DNA of 64,000 nt, taken from NCBI RefSeq assembly GCF_016616235.1, contig NZ_CP067100.1, forward strand, positions 3,469,001 to 3,533,000. The letters are read 5' to 3'. Origin of the DNA: Bradyrhizobium diazoefficiens (GTDB lineage Bacteria; Pseudomonadota; Alphaproteobacteria; Rhizobiales; Xanthobacteraceae). The notes beneath the pieces are model-generated. The model saw nothing but the letters and a program-made list of their open reading frames with translations. It made no database searches and had not been told where the DNA came from. The position numbers were made by a program, and so were the translations under genes. Numbering within the stretch: the first letter of the stretch is position 1; every line of letters begins with the position of its first letter. This document shows, piece by piece, positions 50,507 to 61,710 of the stretch.

Positions 50507-51960
50507 GGGATCTCGATCTCGAATACGGCGCCGCCGGCGGCCTCGGCCAGGCGGACGTCGCCGTGATGGTGTCGTGCGATCTCGCGAACGATGGCGAGGC
50601 CGAGGCCGGTACCGTCGGCGCGTCCGGTGACGAAGGGTTCGAACAGCCGTTCACGCAGCTCTTCGGCAACCCCGGGTCCGGTATCGGCCACACGCAACAG
50701 CAACATGTCATTTTTCCGGCGTGCCTCGACGGTAATCGCCCCGCCAGCCGGCGTGTTTTGGAGGGCGTTGATGATCAAATTGTCTAGGGCGCGTTGCACC
50801 TGGGATGGATCGAATTTCGGTAACGGTGAGAATGTTGGCCCGGTTCCCGCGGTCAGGGCGATGCTTCGCGCCGACGCAAGGTCGCGATGGGTGTCGACGG
50901 TCCGGGCCAGGAAGGCCGCAAGGTCGACCTCCACGAAACTGGGGTCGCGCGACTGCGTCATTTCCAGAAGGTCGCGCAACAGCGCATCCAGCCGGTCCAC
51001 TTGCTGGAGAATGGTGTTCAAAGCCGCCGAGCTGCGCGAGCCGTCGGGCACGGCCAAGGCGTTCTCGGCCTTTAACCGCATTGCGGCAATCGGATTGCGG
51101 ATTTCGTGAGCGAGTCCCGCCGACATGCGGCCGAGCGCCGCCAATCGCTCCGCGGCCGCCGCACGACGACGCTCCGCCGACAGGCGCTCGCCGGTGCTGT
51201 TGAGCGCGTCGACCAGCCGGTCAAGCTCGGGCGCGCCGGTGGGCGCAAGTCTTGGCAGGTCGACTCTCGGCAGACCGACCAGGCCGTTCTTGCGGTCATC
51301 CAGGGCGGTCTCGATCAGATCGATCTTGCGCGACCAGACGTACAAGACGCGCGCGAGCCACGCGGCCGAACCGAAGATGGTCAATGCAAGCACGACGAGA
51401 CCGGCAAGCAGCTGATTGTAAGCCGGCCCTTCCGCCGTGAAGGCCCGTGTCATGGTCCATCCGGTGACCTCAGGCAGCGGGCCTTGCAATGGACAGGCGT
51501 GCACGATCAGCACCTGCGACCGGCCGGGTTGCTTGATCGATGCCGCGCGGCCGGACCGGAGCGCTTCGGCATTGACCTCGCGGATGCTGTTGAGCTCGGC
51601 CGCGGGCAGGTCGGTCTTCGGTCCGGTGCCTTCATAGGTGGGATACGCGTAGGCGAGCGAGCCGTCGTCGGCCTTCCAGATACCCCCTTCGACCCCATTC
51701 GCGGCCGCAAGCGCCGTCTGGGCGACGGCTGTCAGTTGCTGCCTGAGCCGATCATCGATGGGACCCCCGTGCCATGCGGCGACAAAGAACTGGTAGCGAT
51801 CGGCAAGGTCGCGGCAGGCGCGGGCGACCAGCTCCTCGGACCGGGCCAGCCGCGCATTGGCGGTCTGCTGGAAGGACTCGAACAAGAGATAGCCGGTGGC
51901 GATGCCGGAGACGACCAACATGATCCAGAGGGCCAGCAATCGGGAGCGGAGCGAGTGCAT
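50491..51960 (-). CDS. Membrane sensor histidine kinase, NtrB/DctB-like
   Basis: 489 residues. TM1 is near 10-28 (LLALWIMLVVSGIATGYLLF), followed by a periplasmic sensor to about 175 with a dCache/PAS-like look (VEGGIWKADDGSLAYAYP). TM2 is near 182-203. HisKA carries His285 in SAGLAHEIRNPIAAM, and HATPase has DNLIINALQNTP and GTGLGLAIV. It forms a coupled pair with the NtrC-type regulator. The periplasmic ligand is unknown; the exporters in the target operon suggest a toxic or waste compound. Confidence 0.92.
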   Translation of the reverse strand: MHSLRSRLLALWIMLVVSGIATGYLLFESFQQTANARLARSEELVARACRDLADRYQFFVAAWHGGPIDDRLRQQLTAVAQTALAAANGVEGGIWKADDGSLAYAYPTYEGTGPKTDLPAAELNSIREVNAEALRSGRAASIKQPGRSQVLIVHACPLQGPLPEVTGWTMTRAFTAEGPAYNQLLAGLVVLALTIFGSAAWLARVLYVWSRKIDLIETALDDRKNGLVGLPRVDLPRLAPTGAPELDRLVDALNSTGERLSAERRRAAAAERLAALGRMSAGLAHEIRNPIAAMRLKAENALAVPDGSRSSAALNTILQQVDRLDALLRDLLEMTQSRDPSFVEVDLAAFLARTVDTHRDLASARSIALTAGTGPTFSPLPKFDPSQVQRALDNLIINALQNTPAGGAITVEARRKNDMLLLRVADTGPGVAEELRERLFEPFVTGRADGTGLGLAIVREIARHHHGDVRLAEAAGGAVFEIEIPWQPS

Positions 51961-51992
51961 GCTTGGGAACGTGCGCCTCCAGGATCAGTGCG

Positions 51993-52433
51993 TCAAAGCT
52001 TCACGGCGAGCAGCACCGCGCCGGCGCCAATCATGGCGATGCCAAGCCATCCCTGCGCGGTCGGCCGCTCGCCGAGAAAGGCGAAGGCGAACAGGGCGAC
52101 CAGCACGACACTGAGCTTGTCGATCGGCGCCACCAGCGTGGCGGGCCCGAGCTTCAGCGCCCGGAAATAGCACAACCACGACGCTCCGGTCGCAAGGCCC
52201 GACAGCACGAGGAACAGCCATGTCCTCGACGAGATCGCCGAGGGCGCGGCGAATTGCCCGCTGAAGAACAGCAGCACGGAGAAGGCGAGCAGCACCACGA
52301 TGGTGCGGATGAAGGTGGCAAGATCCGGATTGATGTTCTCGACGCCGACCTTGGCGAAGATCGCGGTCAGCGCCGCGAAGCAGGCGGACAGCAGCGCCCA
52401 GGTCTGCCAGGCGGAAAAAAGGGCGGGTTTCAT
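51993..52433 (-). CDS. Half-size EamA transporter
   Basis: 146 residues, a single EamA repeat of five helices (WALLSACFAALTAIFAKVG at the start, FAFAFLGERPTAQGWLGIAM at the end). Standard DMT proteins have two repeats, so this one probably dimerises as short four- or five-helix DMT proteins do. The ATG at 52433 gives MKPALFSAW; a longer frame from 52478 runs into a repeat. The substrate is unknown. Confidence 0.8.
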   Translation of the reverse strand: MKPALFSAWQTWALLSACFAALTAIFAKVGVENINPDLATFIRTIVVLLAFSVLLFFSGQFAAPSAISSRTWLFLVLSGLATGASWLCYFRALKLGPATLVAPIDKLSVVLVALFAFAFLGERPTAQGWLGIAMIGAGAVLLAVKL

Positions 52434-52472
52434 GGGGTCGATATCCGTTGGTTTAGGACGGCGCACCAGCGC

Positions 52473-52549
52473 CGTCATTGCGAGCGCGGCGAAGCAATCC
52501 AGTCTGCGCGGAGAGACTCTGGATTGCTTCGCTGCGCTCGCAATGACGG
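52473..52549. repeat. REP-like inverted repeat, family E
   Basis: CGTCATTGCGAGCGCGGCGAAGCAATCCAG and its complement CTGGATTGCTTCGCTGCGCTCGCAATGACG (about 30-base arms; key parts CGTCATTGCGAGCG and CGCTCGCAATGACG) flank a loop of about 17 bases. The near-perfect long hairpin lies between the EamA gene and the hybrid kinase gene. Confidence 0.8.
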
Positions 52550-52580
52550 AGTTCTTGGCTGCTTACCGCATACCTCACAC

Positions 52581-55064
52581 TCACCGCGCCGCCGATAGCT
52601 TTTCCGTGATCGCCTTGCGCAGGATCCGCGACAGGGACTCGACGGAATACGGCTTCTGGATCAATTCGAAACCTCGATGGGTATTTTCGGCAAGTACGTT
52701 GCTATAGCCGCTGGTGAGTACGACGGGCAGGCCTGGATAGCGCTCGCGGATGATGCCAGCGAGCTCGACGCCGTTCATGCCTGGCATGATGACATCGGAG
52801 AAGACGAGATCGACCGCGAACTCGTTCTCGCCGAGGATCGCGAGCGCCGCATTGGCGTTGGCGACGCGGCGGACGATATAGCCGAGGTCCTCCAGCAGCT
52901 CGGTTGAGAACTGGCCGACATCGTCATTGTCCTCGACCACGAGCACGCGATAGCCGCGCCCCGTGGTTGCCGCCTCGCTGGTGAGCGCTGCGGCTTGCTT
53001 CTCGGCGGCCGGGCACTGCACCTGCGGCAAATAGATGGTGAAGGTTGCGCCCTGTCCGTGCGTGCTCGTCACCGCAATGTCGCCCTCGGATTGCTTGGCG
53101 AAGCCGAACGCCTGGCTGAGGCCGAGGCCGGTGCCCTTGCCGACCTCCTTGGTGGTGAAGAACGGCTCGAAGATGGCGTCGATATTTTCGGGCGCGATGC
53201 CGCTGCCGGTGTCGCTAACGGAGATTGCGACATAATCGCCGCCGCGGGCGGAGTGTGCGCGCAGGCTCGGGATACCCTGAACCTTGCGCACGGCGATGGT
53301 GAGGCGGCCTTCGCCGTTCATGGCGTCGCGGGCGTTGATGGCGAGGTTGATCAGGGCGGTCTCGAACTGCGCGATATCGGCGACCGTGAAGCAATCGGCG
53401 TCGTTGATTTCGACGGAGATCTCGATGCGGCCGCCGACCAGTGGCCGGACCAGCTGCGCCACGCCCTCGACCTGGCTGCCGACGTCGAAGATCTGCGGCT
53501 TCAAGGGCTGCCTTCGCGCAAAAGCCAGCAGCTGCGCGGTCAGCTTGGAGGCGCGCTCGACGGTGTCGGAGATGGCGTCGACATAGCGGCGGCGGCGCTC
53601 CTCCGGCAGCTCGCGCCGGCGCAGGAAGTCGGTGGCGGAGCGGATGATGGTGAGGAGATTGTTGAAGTCGTGCGCAACGCCGCCGGTGAGCTGGCCGATC
53701 GCCTCCATCTTCTGCGACTGCCGCAGCGCTTCCTCGCCGCGGCGGCGCTCGGTGACGTCGACGGCCTCGGGCACTGCACCGGTGATGTTGCCGTGGCGGT
53801 CGAGCACGGGACGCATGCTGAATTCGAAATCGCGCTCGCCGATGGGCAGCCGCAGCCGCATCTCCATCCGCACCGCTTCTCCGCGTAGCACGGTGTCGAA
53901 CGCTTCGCGTACCGTTGCGCTCATGCCGTGGGTGCCGGTGAACCAGGGGGTCTGCCAGAGCGGCTTGCCGATCACGTCCGCGGAGCTTGCCTTGATGCCG
54001 TCCAGCGCGGTCTTGTTGGCGTAGAGCAGCTCGCCTTTGAGATCGACCAGGCCCTGATACTGATTGCTGGTCCCCAGGATCGCCCGCAGCCGGGACTCGT
54101 TGGATTCGAGCTCGGCGGTGCGCTCGACGATGCGCTCTTCCAGCGTCTCGTTGAGCTGGCGGAGCTCGATCTCGGCCTGCTTGGCGGCGGTGATGTCGTG
54201 GGCGACGCCGATGAAGCCGATATGCTTGCCGGTCGGATCCCAGCGCGGCTGCGATTCCGAGCGCAGCCAGCGCCATTCGCCGCTGGCGTTCTTGTAGCGC
54301 GCTTCCAGTACGAAGGGTTTTAGTGATGCTTCACCCTGGACCGATTGCTGGAGCACATGCGGCAGGTCGTCCGGATGCAGCACCTTGCGCCAGTCGAATG
54401 CGATCGCCTGGTCGTAGGGCAGGCCGAGGAAGTCGACATAGGCTTGGTTGGCGAAGGAGCGCGTGCGGTCGAGCTTGGTGACCCAGATCGGCACCGGTGC
54501 ACTGTCGGCGATCAGACGGAAGCGCTCCTCGCTCTCGCGCAGGGTCTCGCGGACCAGCATCTGGTCGGTGGCGTCGATATGGGCGCCGACGAGGCGGATG
54601 GCGCGGCCGTTGCTGTCGCGCTCGATCTTGGCGACGACGCGGATCCAGCGAGTCTCGCCGTCGCTGGGGCGGATGATGCGGTATTCGGCCGTATAGTCTT
54701 CGCTGGTCCCGGCCAGCGCATCGAGGAAGTGCTTTACTGCGGCGTCGCGGTCGTCAGGATGGATGCGGTTCACCCACTCCTCGTGGGTCTCGTCGGCGGC
54801 CTCGGGCGGCAGCCCATGGATCATCAGATATTCCGGCGAGCGGCGGTTCTTGAAACCCTCGCGGAAGTCGACCTCAAGGCCGCCGACCTTGCCGATGCGC
54901 TGGATCCGCGCCAGCTCGGCTTCGCGCTCCTGGAGCGCGCGATAGGCGTCGTCGCGCTCGCGCGCGATGTCTTCGAGGTGCTGGCGCAGCCTTTCGGCGG
55001 CGGTGTCGGGCGAGCGATCGTTCAAGGCGTCGGCCGTTGTGATGCGGGAGCGCACGTGCCGCAC
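52581..55064 (-). CDS. PAS hybrid histidine kinase with receiver domain
   Basis: 827 residues, cytoplasmic with no transmembrane segments. An N-terminal coiled coil (ERLRQHLEDIARERDDAY) is followed by three or four PAS/PAC modules to about residue 445 (marks: WVNRIHPDDRDAA, SFANQAYVDFLGL, FEFSMRPVLDRHG). HisKA carries His465 in GGVAHDFNNLL, HATPase has GTGLGLSQAFGFA, and the receiver Asp757 is in FSDVIMPGMNG. The start is a GTG at 55064 and is not certain. Kinases of this type are common in Bradyrhizobium; the one at 60025-61602 has the same HisKA-HATPase-REC end. Confidence 0.9.
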   Translation of the reverse strand: MRHVRSRITTADALNDRSPDTAAERLRQHLEDIARERDDAYRALQEREAELARIQRIGKVGGLEVDFREGFKNRRSPEYLMIHGLPPEAADETHEEWVNRIHPDDRDAAVKHFLDALAGTSEDYTAEYRIIRPSDGETRWIRVVAKIERDSNGRAIRLVGAHIDATDQMLVRETLRESEERFRLIADSAPVPIWVTKLDRTRSFANQAYVDFLGLPYDQAIAFDWRKVLHPDDLPHVLQQSVQGEASLKPFVLEARYKNASGEWRWLRSESQPRWDPTGKHIGFIGVAHDITAAKQAEIELRQLNETLEERIVERTAELESNESRLRAILGTSNQYQGLVDLKGELLYANKTALDGIKASSADVIGKPLWQTPWFTGTHGMSATVREAFDTVLRGEAVRMEMRLRLPIGERDFEFSMRPVLDRHGNITGAVPEAVDVTERRRGEEALRQSQKMEAIGQLTGGVAHDFNNLLTIIRSATDFLRRRELPEERRRRYVDAISDTVERASKLTAQLLAFARRQPLKPQIFDVGSQVEGVAQLVRPLVGGRIEISVEINDADCFTVADIAQFETALINLAINARDAMNGEGRLTIAVRKVQGIPSLRAHSARGGDYVAISVSDTGSGIAPENIDAIFEPFFTTKEVGKGTGLGLSQAFGFAKQSEGDIAVTSTHGQGATFTIYLPQVQCPAAEKQAAALTSEAATTGRGYRVLVVEDNDDVGQFSTELLEDLGYIVRRVANANAALAILGENEFAVDLVFSDVIMPGMNGVELAGIIRERYPGLPVVLTSGYSNVLAENTHRGFELIQKPYSVESLSRILRKAITEKLSAAR

Positions 55065-55270
55065 CGATATTCACACAGACAAAGCGTGATGACCATTGCT
55101 CAAAAGGGAATAGATAAGGAAGTGCCCCGCCGAAAGCCGCGTGGCGGGCACGGACGAACGCCGGGTCTGGCTATTTGTTCCAAACCTTGGAACGATAGGC
55201 CGTCGGCGGGCGTATCTGCGAGGCGCCAAAGCTCTCGCTCATAAAGCCCCCTTTCCGAAGAGGCTAAATC

Positions 55271-56353
55271 TTGAAGCTCTTTGTCTGCCAGGCCTGCGGC
55301 AACGTCCTCTATTTCGAGAACCGTACCTGCGAACGCTGCGGGCATCGGGTCGCGTTCCTGCCGGACAAGGAAACGATGTCGGCGATCGAGCCTGACGGCG
55401 AGGCCTGGAGGACGCTCGCCGTCAAGAGCGAGGAGCGCATGCTGTGCCGCAATGCCGAGTACGATGCCTGCAACTGGCTGACGGACGCAGCCGATGCCAC
55501 CGGCTATTGCCGCGCCTGCCGTCACAACGGCATCGTGCCTGATCTCTCTGACCCCGCGCAGCTCGCCGGCTGGCGCGAGCTGGAGGTGGCAAAACACCGG
55601 CTGTTCTATTCCCTGATCCGCTGGAAGCTGCCGCTCCAGACCCGGCAAGACAATCCCGAGCACGGCCTGATCTTCAACTTCCTCGCCGACGATCCGAACA
55701 GCGGGCAGAAGATCATGACCGGCCATGACAACGGCCTGATCACCATCGCGCTGACGGAGACCGACGATATCGAGCGCGAACGGCGCAGGCTGGAGATGGG
55801 CGAGCCGTATCGCACGTTGCTCGGGCATTTCCGCCATGAGGTCGGGCACTATTTTTGGGACGCGCTGGTGCGCGACGGTAGCAAGCTGGAGGAATGCCGC
55901 GCGGTATTCGGCGACGATTCCGCCGATTACGGTGAGGCCGTGCAGCGTCATTACGCCGAAGGCGCGCCGCCGGACTGGCAGCAGAACTACGTCTCGGCCT
56001 ATGCCACCATGCACCCGTGGGAAGACTTCGCGGAAACCTGGGCGCATTACCTCCACATCGTCGACACCCTGGAGATGGCCGGCGAGTTCGGCATGGAGGT
56101 GCGTCCCAAGGTCGACCGCGACGGAGAGTTGACGGCGCGCATTCGTTTCAACCCCTACGAGGCCAGGGACGTCCAGGCGCTTATCGACGCATGGCTGCCC
56201 TTCACCTTCGCCATGAACAGCGTCAACCGCGCCATGGGCCTGCGCGACCTCTATCCCTTCATCCTGTCGCCCGCCGTGGTCGCCAAACTGGGCTTCATTC
56301 ATGGCCTCGTCCGGGACGTGGCCAAGGCCAACAAGGCCTTAGGACAGCCTTAG
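55271..56353 (+). CDS. Zinc-ribbon putative metallopeptidase (DUF2248/COG4307-like)
   Basis: 360 residues. The N-terminal zinc ribbon has CQACGNVLYFENRTCERCGH, giving four Cys. Two more Cys pairs follow: MLCRNAEYDACNWL and GYCRACRHNG. The zincin-like active site HEVGHYFWD is near residue 195, and HPWEDFAETWAHYLH further on may supply the third ligand. Proteins of this kind are listed as putative zinc-binding peptidases; substrates are unknown. It begins with a TTGAAG-like leader and ends 165 bases before pccA. Confidence 0.82.
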   Translation: MKLFVCQACGNVLYFENRTCERCGHRVAFLPDKETMSAIEPDGEAWRTLAVKSEERMLCRNAEYDACNWLTDAADATGYCRACRHNGIVPDLSDPAQLAGWRELEVAKHRLFYSLIRWKLPLQTRQDNPEHGLIFNFLADDPNSGQKIMTGHDNGLITIALTETDDIERERRRLEMGEPYRTLLGHFRHEVGHYFWDALVRDGSKLEECRAVFGDDSADYGEAVQRHYAEGAPPDWQQNYVSAYATMHPWEDFAETWAHYLHIVDTLEMAGEFGMEVRPKVDRDGELTARIRFNPYEARDVQALIDAWLPFTFAMNSVNRAMGLRDLYPFILSPAVVAKLGFIHGLVRDVAKANKALGQP

Positions 56354-56518
56354 CCGTCCCAAGGTCAGCCGGGGCCGTTTCGGTCTTGCGCTGGTACGCT
56401 GGAAGCGGGCCGGATTTTGGCCGTTGCCTCCGGCCCATTTTAATGTACCACGGGAGCTACACGGCCCGTCCCATCGGCCCGGGAAGGGTCCCGCCCAAGG
56501 TCCAGACTCAAGAAAAGC

Positions 56519-58534
<2,016 letters not shown>

Positions 58535-58557
58535 GCGCTCCGGCGCACAACAGTCGA

Positions 58558-58664
58558 CCCTCACCCTGAGGAGCCGCGCCTCGCGCGGCGTCTCGAAGGG
58601 CGAGGCCACCAGCCGGGCCTTCATCCTTCGAGACGCGCGCAAGAGCGCGCTCCTCAGGATGAGG
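58558..58664. repeat. REP-like inverted repeat, family D
   Basis: CCTCACCCTGAGGAGC on the left and GCTCCTCAGGATGAGG on the right are complementary. Inner GCGTCTCGAAGG and CCTTCGAGACGC arms also pair. It fills the gap between pccA and the oxaloacetate decarboxylase gene, in the middle of a plus-strand series. Confidence 0.78.
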
Positions 58665-58683
58665 ATTTTGGAGTGAGGCAAGC

Positions 58684-59550
58684 ATGGCCTTTCGTTCCCG
58701 CCGTGAGAAACTGCGTTCGATCCTTTCAGGCCCGGCCTGCGTCCATCCCGGCTCGGTCTATGACGCGATCTCGATCCGCATTGCCGAGGACCTTGGTTTT
58801 CCGCTCGGCATGTTCGGCGGCTCGGTCGCCTCGCTCGCGGTGCTCGGCGATCCCGATGTCACGCTGATCACGCTCACCGAACTCGCCGAGCAGACGCGGC
58901 GGATGTCGCGCGCCTCCGCGCTGCCGGTGCTGGTCGATGCCGACCACGGCTATGGCAATGCGCTCAATGTACGCCGCACGGTGCAGGAGCTGGAGACCGC
59001 GGGCGCCGCCGGCCTCACCATTGAGGACACGCTGCTGCCGGCAGCCTTCGGCGAAGCGAAGGCGCAGCTGATCTCAGTGGAAGAAGGCGTCGGCAAGATG
59101 AAGGCGGCGCTCGACGGTCGCGGCGATCCCTCGCTGGTCATCATAGGCCGCACCGGTGCCGCCTCGATCAGCTCGATCGAGGATGCGATCCGCCGCGCCA
59201 AGGCCTATGAAGCGACCGGCGTCGACGCGTTGTTCTTCACCGGCATCAAGTCGCGCGCGGACCTCGAGGCGATTGCGGCTGCGACGCATCTGCCGATCGT
59301 GCTTGGCGGCACGCCGGAGGAGTTGAGCGCGATCGACTATCTCGCCAGCCAGCGCGTGCGTGTCGCACTCCAGGGCCATGCCCCGATCGCGGCGGCGACG
59401 CAGGCCGTCTACGAGACGCAGAAGGCGTTGCGCGAGGGCACGGCGCCGAAGGCGCTGAGGGGCTTGCCGTCAGCGGAGCTGACCAATCGCGTTGTGCGCG
59501 AAGCCGAGGTAAAAGCGCGCAGCGCCGACTTTCTGGGACTGAAAAAATGA
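58684..59550 (+). CDS. Oxaloacetate decarboxylase, PEP mutase/isocitrate lyase family
   Basis: 288 residues, a TIM-barrel lyase that decarboxylates oxaloacetate to pyruvate with Mg2+. Family marks are [16 protein letters not shown] at 25-40, [17 protein letters not shown], the metal-binding [12 protein letters not shown] near 83-94, TIEDTLLP and VIIGRTGA. The GG(S/T)VASL stretch matches the bacterial decarboxylase rather than isocitrate lyase. Its end overlaps the acylphosphatase start (59547-59550). Together with pccA it concerns C3/C4 acid metabolism. Confidence 0.87.
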   Translation: MAFRSRREKLRSILSGPACVHPGSVYDAISIRIAEDLGFPLGMFGGSVASLAVLGDPDVTLITLTELAEQTRRMSRASALPVLVDADHGYGNALNVRRTVQELETAGAAGLTIEDTLLPAAFGEAKAQLISVEEGVGKMKAALDGRGDPSLVIIGRTGAASISSIEDAIRRAKAYEATGVDALFFTGIKSRADLEAIAAATHLPIVLGGTPEELSAIDYLASQRVRVALQGHAPIAAATQAVYETQKALREGTAPKALRGLPSAELTNRVVREAEVKARSADFLGLKK

Positions 59551-59846
59551 GCCGGGCGATCCTCCAGGTCATGATCCGCGGTCGCGTGCAAGGCGTCGGC
59601 TATCGGGCCTGGGTCGAGTACCAGGCGAAGACGAGCGGCCTCGAAGGCTGGGTCCGCAACCACCGCGACGGCAGCGTGGAAGCGCTGTTCGCGGGCACGC
59701 CGAAGCATGTCGCCGAGATGGTCGCGCTGTGCCGCCATGGCCCGCCATCCTCACGCGTGGATAGTGTCACCAGCGAGACGGCCAGTGCCGATGAGCTGAA
59801 TCTACGCAGGGCAGGGGAGGCGTTTTCGGTGTTGCCGACGGTTTGA
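59547..59846 (+). CDS. Acylphosphatase
   Basis: 99 residues. It hydrolyses carboxyl-phosphate bonds of acylphosphates. The signature [20 protein letters not shown], with catalytic Arg in VQGVGYR, is at about 8-27, and [18 protein letters not shown] carries the catalytic Asn near residue 38. The start ATG overlaps the decarboxylase stop by four bases, so it is coupled. It is monomeric and cytosolic. The last 20 residues ([19 protein letters not shown]) look like the family's final beta strand. Confidence 0.93.
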   Translation: MSRAILQVMIRGRVQGVGYRAWVEYQAKTSGLEGWVRNHRDGSVEALFAGTPKHVAEMVALCRHGPPSSRVDSVTSETASADELNLRRAGEAFSVLPTV

Positions 59847-59882
59847 TTTGATACGGGGGAGCTCTTGCCGCGCCGGCGGTGC

Positions 59883-60017
59883 GCTCCCTCGCCCCGTTCT
59901 TACGGGGAGAGGGTTGGGGTGAGGGGCCTCTCTCCACAGGCGAGATGGTTGTGGGACTTGTACCCCCTCACCCGGATTGCTTCGCAATCCGACCTCTCCC
60001 CGCAGGCGGGGAGAGGT
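59883..60017. repeat. REP-like inverted repeat, family C, copy 2
   Basis: GCTCCCTCGCCCCGTTCTTACGGGGAGAGGG-type left arm (key part CCCCGTTCTTACGGGGAG) and CCTCTCCCCGCAGGCGGGGAGAGG at the right. GGGGTGAGGGGCC and CCCCCTCACCC pair in between. It lies between the convergent acylphosphatase and kinase genes. It matches copy 1 at 8215-8358. Confidence 0.72.
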
Positions 60018-60024
60018 TAAATCC

Positions 60025-61602
60025 TCACCTCGGCAGCTTGGAAATCGCCTCGCTCAGCTCGTGGATCTCGTATGGCTTGCGCAGGATCGGGAAATCGCCG
60101 CGCACACCGGCCGCGACATCGCTGTAGCCGGTGGCAAGCAGGATCGGCAGGCCGGGGTGGATCTGGCGTAGATGATGGGCGAGGCTGAGCCCGTCCATCT
60201 TGCCGGGCATCACGATATCAGAGAATACGAAATCGACGCCGTTCTTCTCGAGCTCGCGCAATGCGGCTTCGGCATCGGGGACCCTGCGGACCTGATAGCC
60301 GAGCTGCTCCAACAGGCCGATACTGACGGTGGCAACGTCCGGATTGTCCTCGACCAGCAGCACCGTGCCGCTGCCCCGAAACGACGGTTCTGCGGCCGTC
60401 TCGCGCGCCGGCATGTCGTCTGCCCGTGGCAGGAGGATGGTGAACGTCGTACCCTTGCCGAGCTCGCTTGCGACCCTCACCGTGCCCCCGGCCTGATGGG
60501 CGAAGCCGTGCACTTGGGAGAGACCGAGCCCGGTGCCCTTTCCGATCGGCTTGGTGGTGAAGAACGGCTCGAAGACCTTGTCGAGCACGTCGGATGGAAT
60601 ACCGAGGCCGGTGTCGATGACATCGATGGCGACGAAATCGCCGGCGAAGGGCGCCTCGTCCAGCACGACGTTGCGCGCGCCGATCGTCACCGTGCCTCCG
60701 TCGGGCATCGCGTCGCGGGCATTGATGACGAGGTTGAGCAGCGCGGTCTCGAGCTCGGAGACGTCTGCCTTGATCGGCCAGAGGGCGCCGCTGAGATTGA
60801 AGGCGAGGCGCACGGAGCTGCCGACGCCGGCGTCGAGCACCTCGCGGATCGCCTCGACGCGGTCGGCGAAGTCGATCGCCTGCGGATTGACACTCTGCCG
60901 CCGCGCGAAGGTGAGGAGCTGGTTGGTCAGCGCCGCGCCGCGCTTGGTCGCGGTCTCGATGGCCGAGATCGCGCGCTGGACCTTGGCCTCGTCGTCGACG
61001 CCCCGCTTCAACATGTGGAGACTGCCGCTGATGATCATCAGCAGGTTGTTGAAGTCGTGGGCGACCCCGCCGGTGAGCTGGCCGAGCGCATCGAACTTCT
61101 GGGACTCGGCGAGCTGCTTCTGCATCGCCTCGAGCTGGAGCTGCGTGTTGCGGCGTTCGGTGATGTCCCGCGTGATCTTGGCGAAGCCGACCAACTCGCC
61201 GTCCTCGTAGATCGGATCGATCACGACGCTGGCCCAAAAGAATGTGCCGTCCTTGCGGACGCGCCAGCCTTCCTCCTCGTAGCGGCCCTTTTCCCTGGCG
61301 ATGCCGAGCGCACGGGCGGGCTTGCCGTTGGCGCGGTCGGTCTCGGTGTAGAAGCGGGAAAAGTGCTGGCCGAGGATCTCTCCGGGCGAATAGCCCTTGA
61401 TGCGCTCGCCCCCGATATTCCAGCTGGTGATGATCCCGTTGGGGTCCAGCATGTAGAGCGCGTAGTCCGCGACTCCCTCAACCAACAGCCGGAAACTGCG
61501 CTCGCTCTCGAATAAGTCTCTCTGCCGACTGAACTTTTCGACCATTCCGGGGCCCTGCCTGAACCGGAGCAAACGCCGCAGGCGGTGGTTTTGTTCCCGC
61601 AT
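60025..61602 (-). CDS. PAS hybrid histidine kinase with receiver domain
   Basis: 525 residues, soluble. One PAS/PAC at about 35-155 (FRLLVEGVADYALYMLDPNG, then RVRKDGTFFWASVVIDP). HisKA carries His182 in GGVAHDFNNLL. HATPase has NLVINARDAMPDGG and GTGLGLSQVHGFA. The receiver domain has Asp462 in FSDIVMPGKMDG. This PAS type often binds a chromophore or haem, but no diagnostic residue was found. The ATG at 61602 or 61545 may be the start. It is divergent from the GbsR-type regulator, with 97 bases between them. Confidence 0.9.
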   Translation of the reverse strand: MREQNHRLRRLLRFRQGPGMVEKFSRQRDLFESERSFRLLVEGVADYALYMLDPNGIITSWNIGGERIKGYSPGEILGQHFSRFYTETDRANGKPARALGIAREKGRYEEEGWRVRKDGTFFWASVVIDPIYEDGELVGFAKITRDITERRNTQLQLEAMQKQLAESQKFDALGQLTGGVAHDFNNLLMIISGSLHMLKRGVDDEAKVQRAISAIETATKRGAALTNQLLTFARRQSVNPQAIDFADRVEAIREVLDAGVGSSVRLAFNLSGALWPIKADVSELETALLNLVINARDAMPDGGTVTIGARNVVLDEAPFAGDFVAIDVIDTGLGIPSDVLDKVFEPFFTTKPIGKGTGLGLSQVHGFAHQAGGTVRVASELGKGTTFTILLPRADDMPARETAAEPSFRGSGTVLLVEDNPDVATVSIGLLEQLGYQVRRVPDAEAALRELEKNGVDFVFSDIVMPGKMDGLSLAHHLRQIHPGLPILLATGYSDVAAGVRGDFPILRKPYEIHELSEAISKLPR

Positions 61603-61664
61603 TCTGGAATGTTTTTAGGCAAATCTCGCGGGCCGTATGCAGGGATACCAGCCGCCCACTACAC

Positions 61665-61693
61665 TTGACAATCAAGCTCATCCATCAGATATT
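61665..61693 (+). promoter_or_regulatory. Sigma-70-type promoter of the GbsR gene
   Basis: TTGACA (61665-61670), 17-base spacer, GATATT (61688-61693). A start point about seven bases later falls at the ATG (61700), and no Shine-Dalgarno precedes the ATG, so a leaderless transcript is suggested. Confidence 0.6.
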
Positions 61694-61710
61694 TCTGTCA
61701 TGACAGAAAT
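61691..61710. promoter_or_regulatory. Perfect 20-bp palindrome over the GbsR start codon (candidate autoregulatory operator)
   Basis: ATTTCTGTCATGACAGAAAT reads the same on both strands. It covers the -10 end, the predicted start point and the ATG of the GbsR-type gene, where a bound dimer would block RNA polymerase. Confidence 0.7.
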
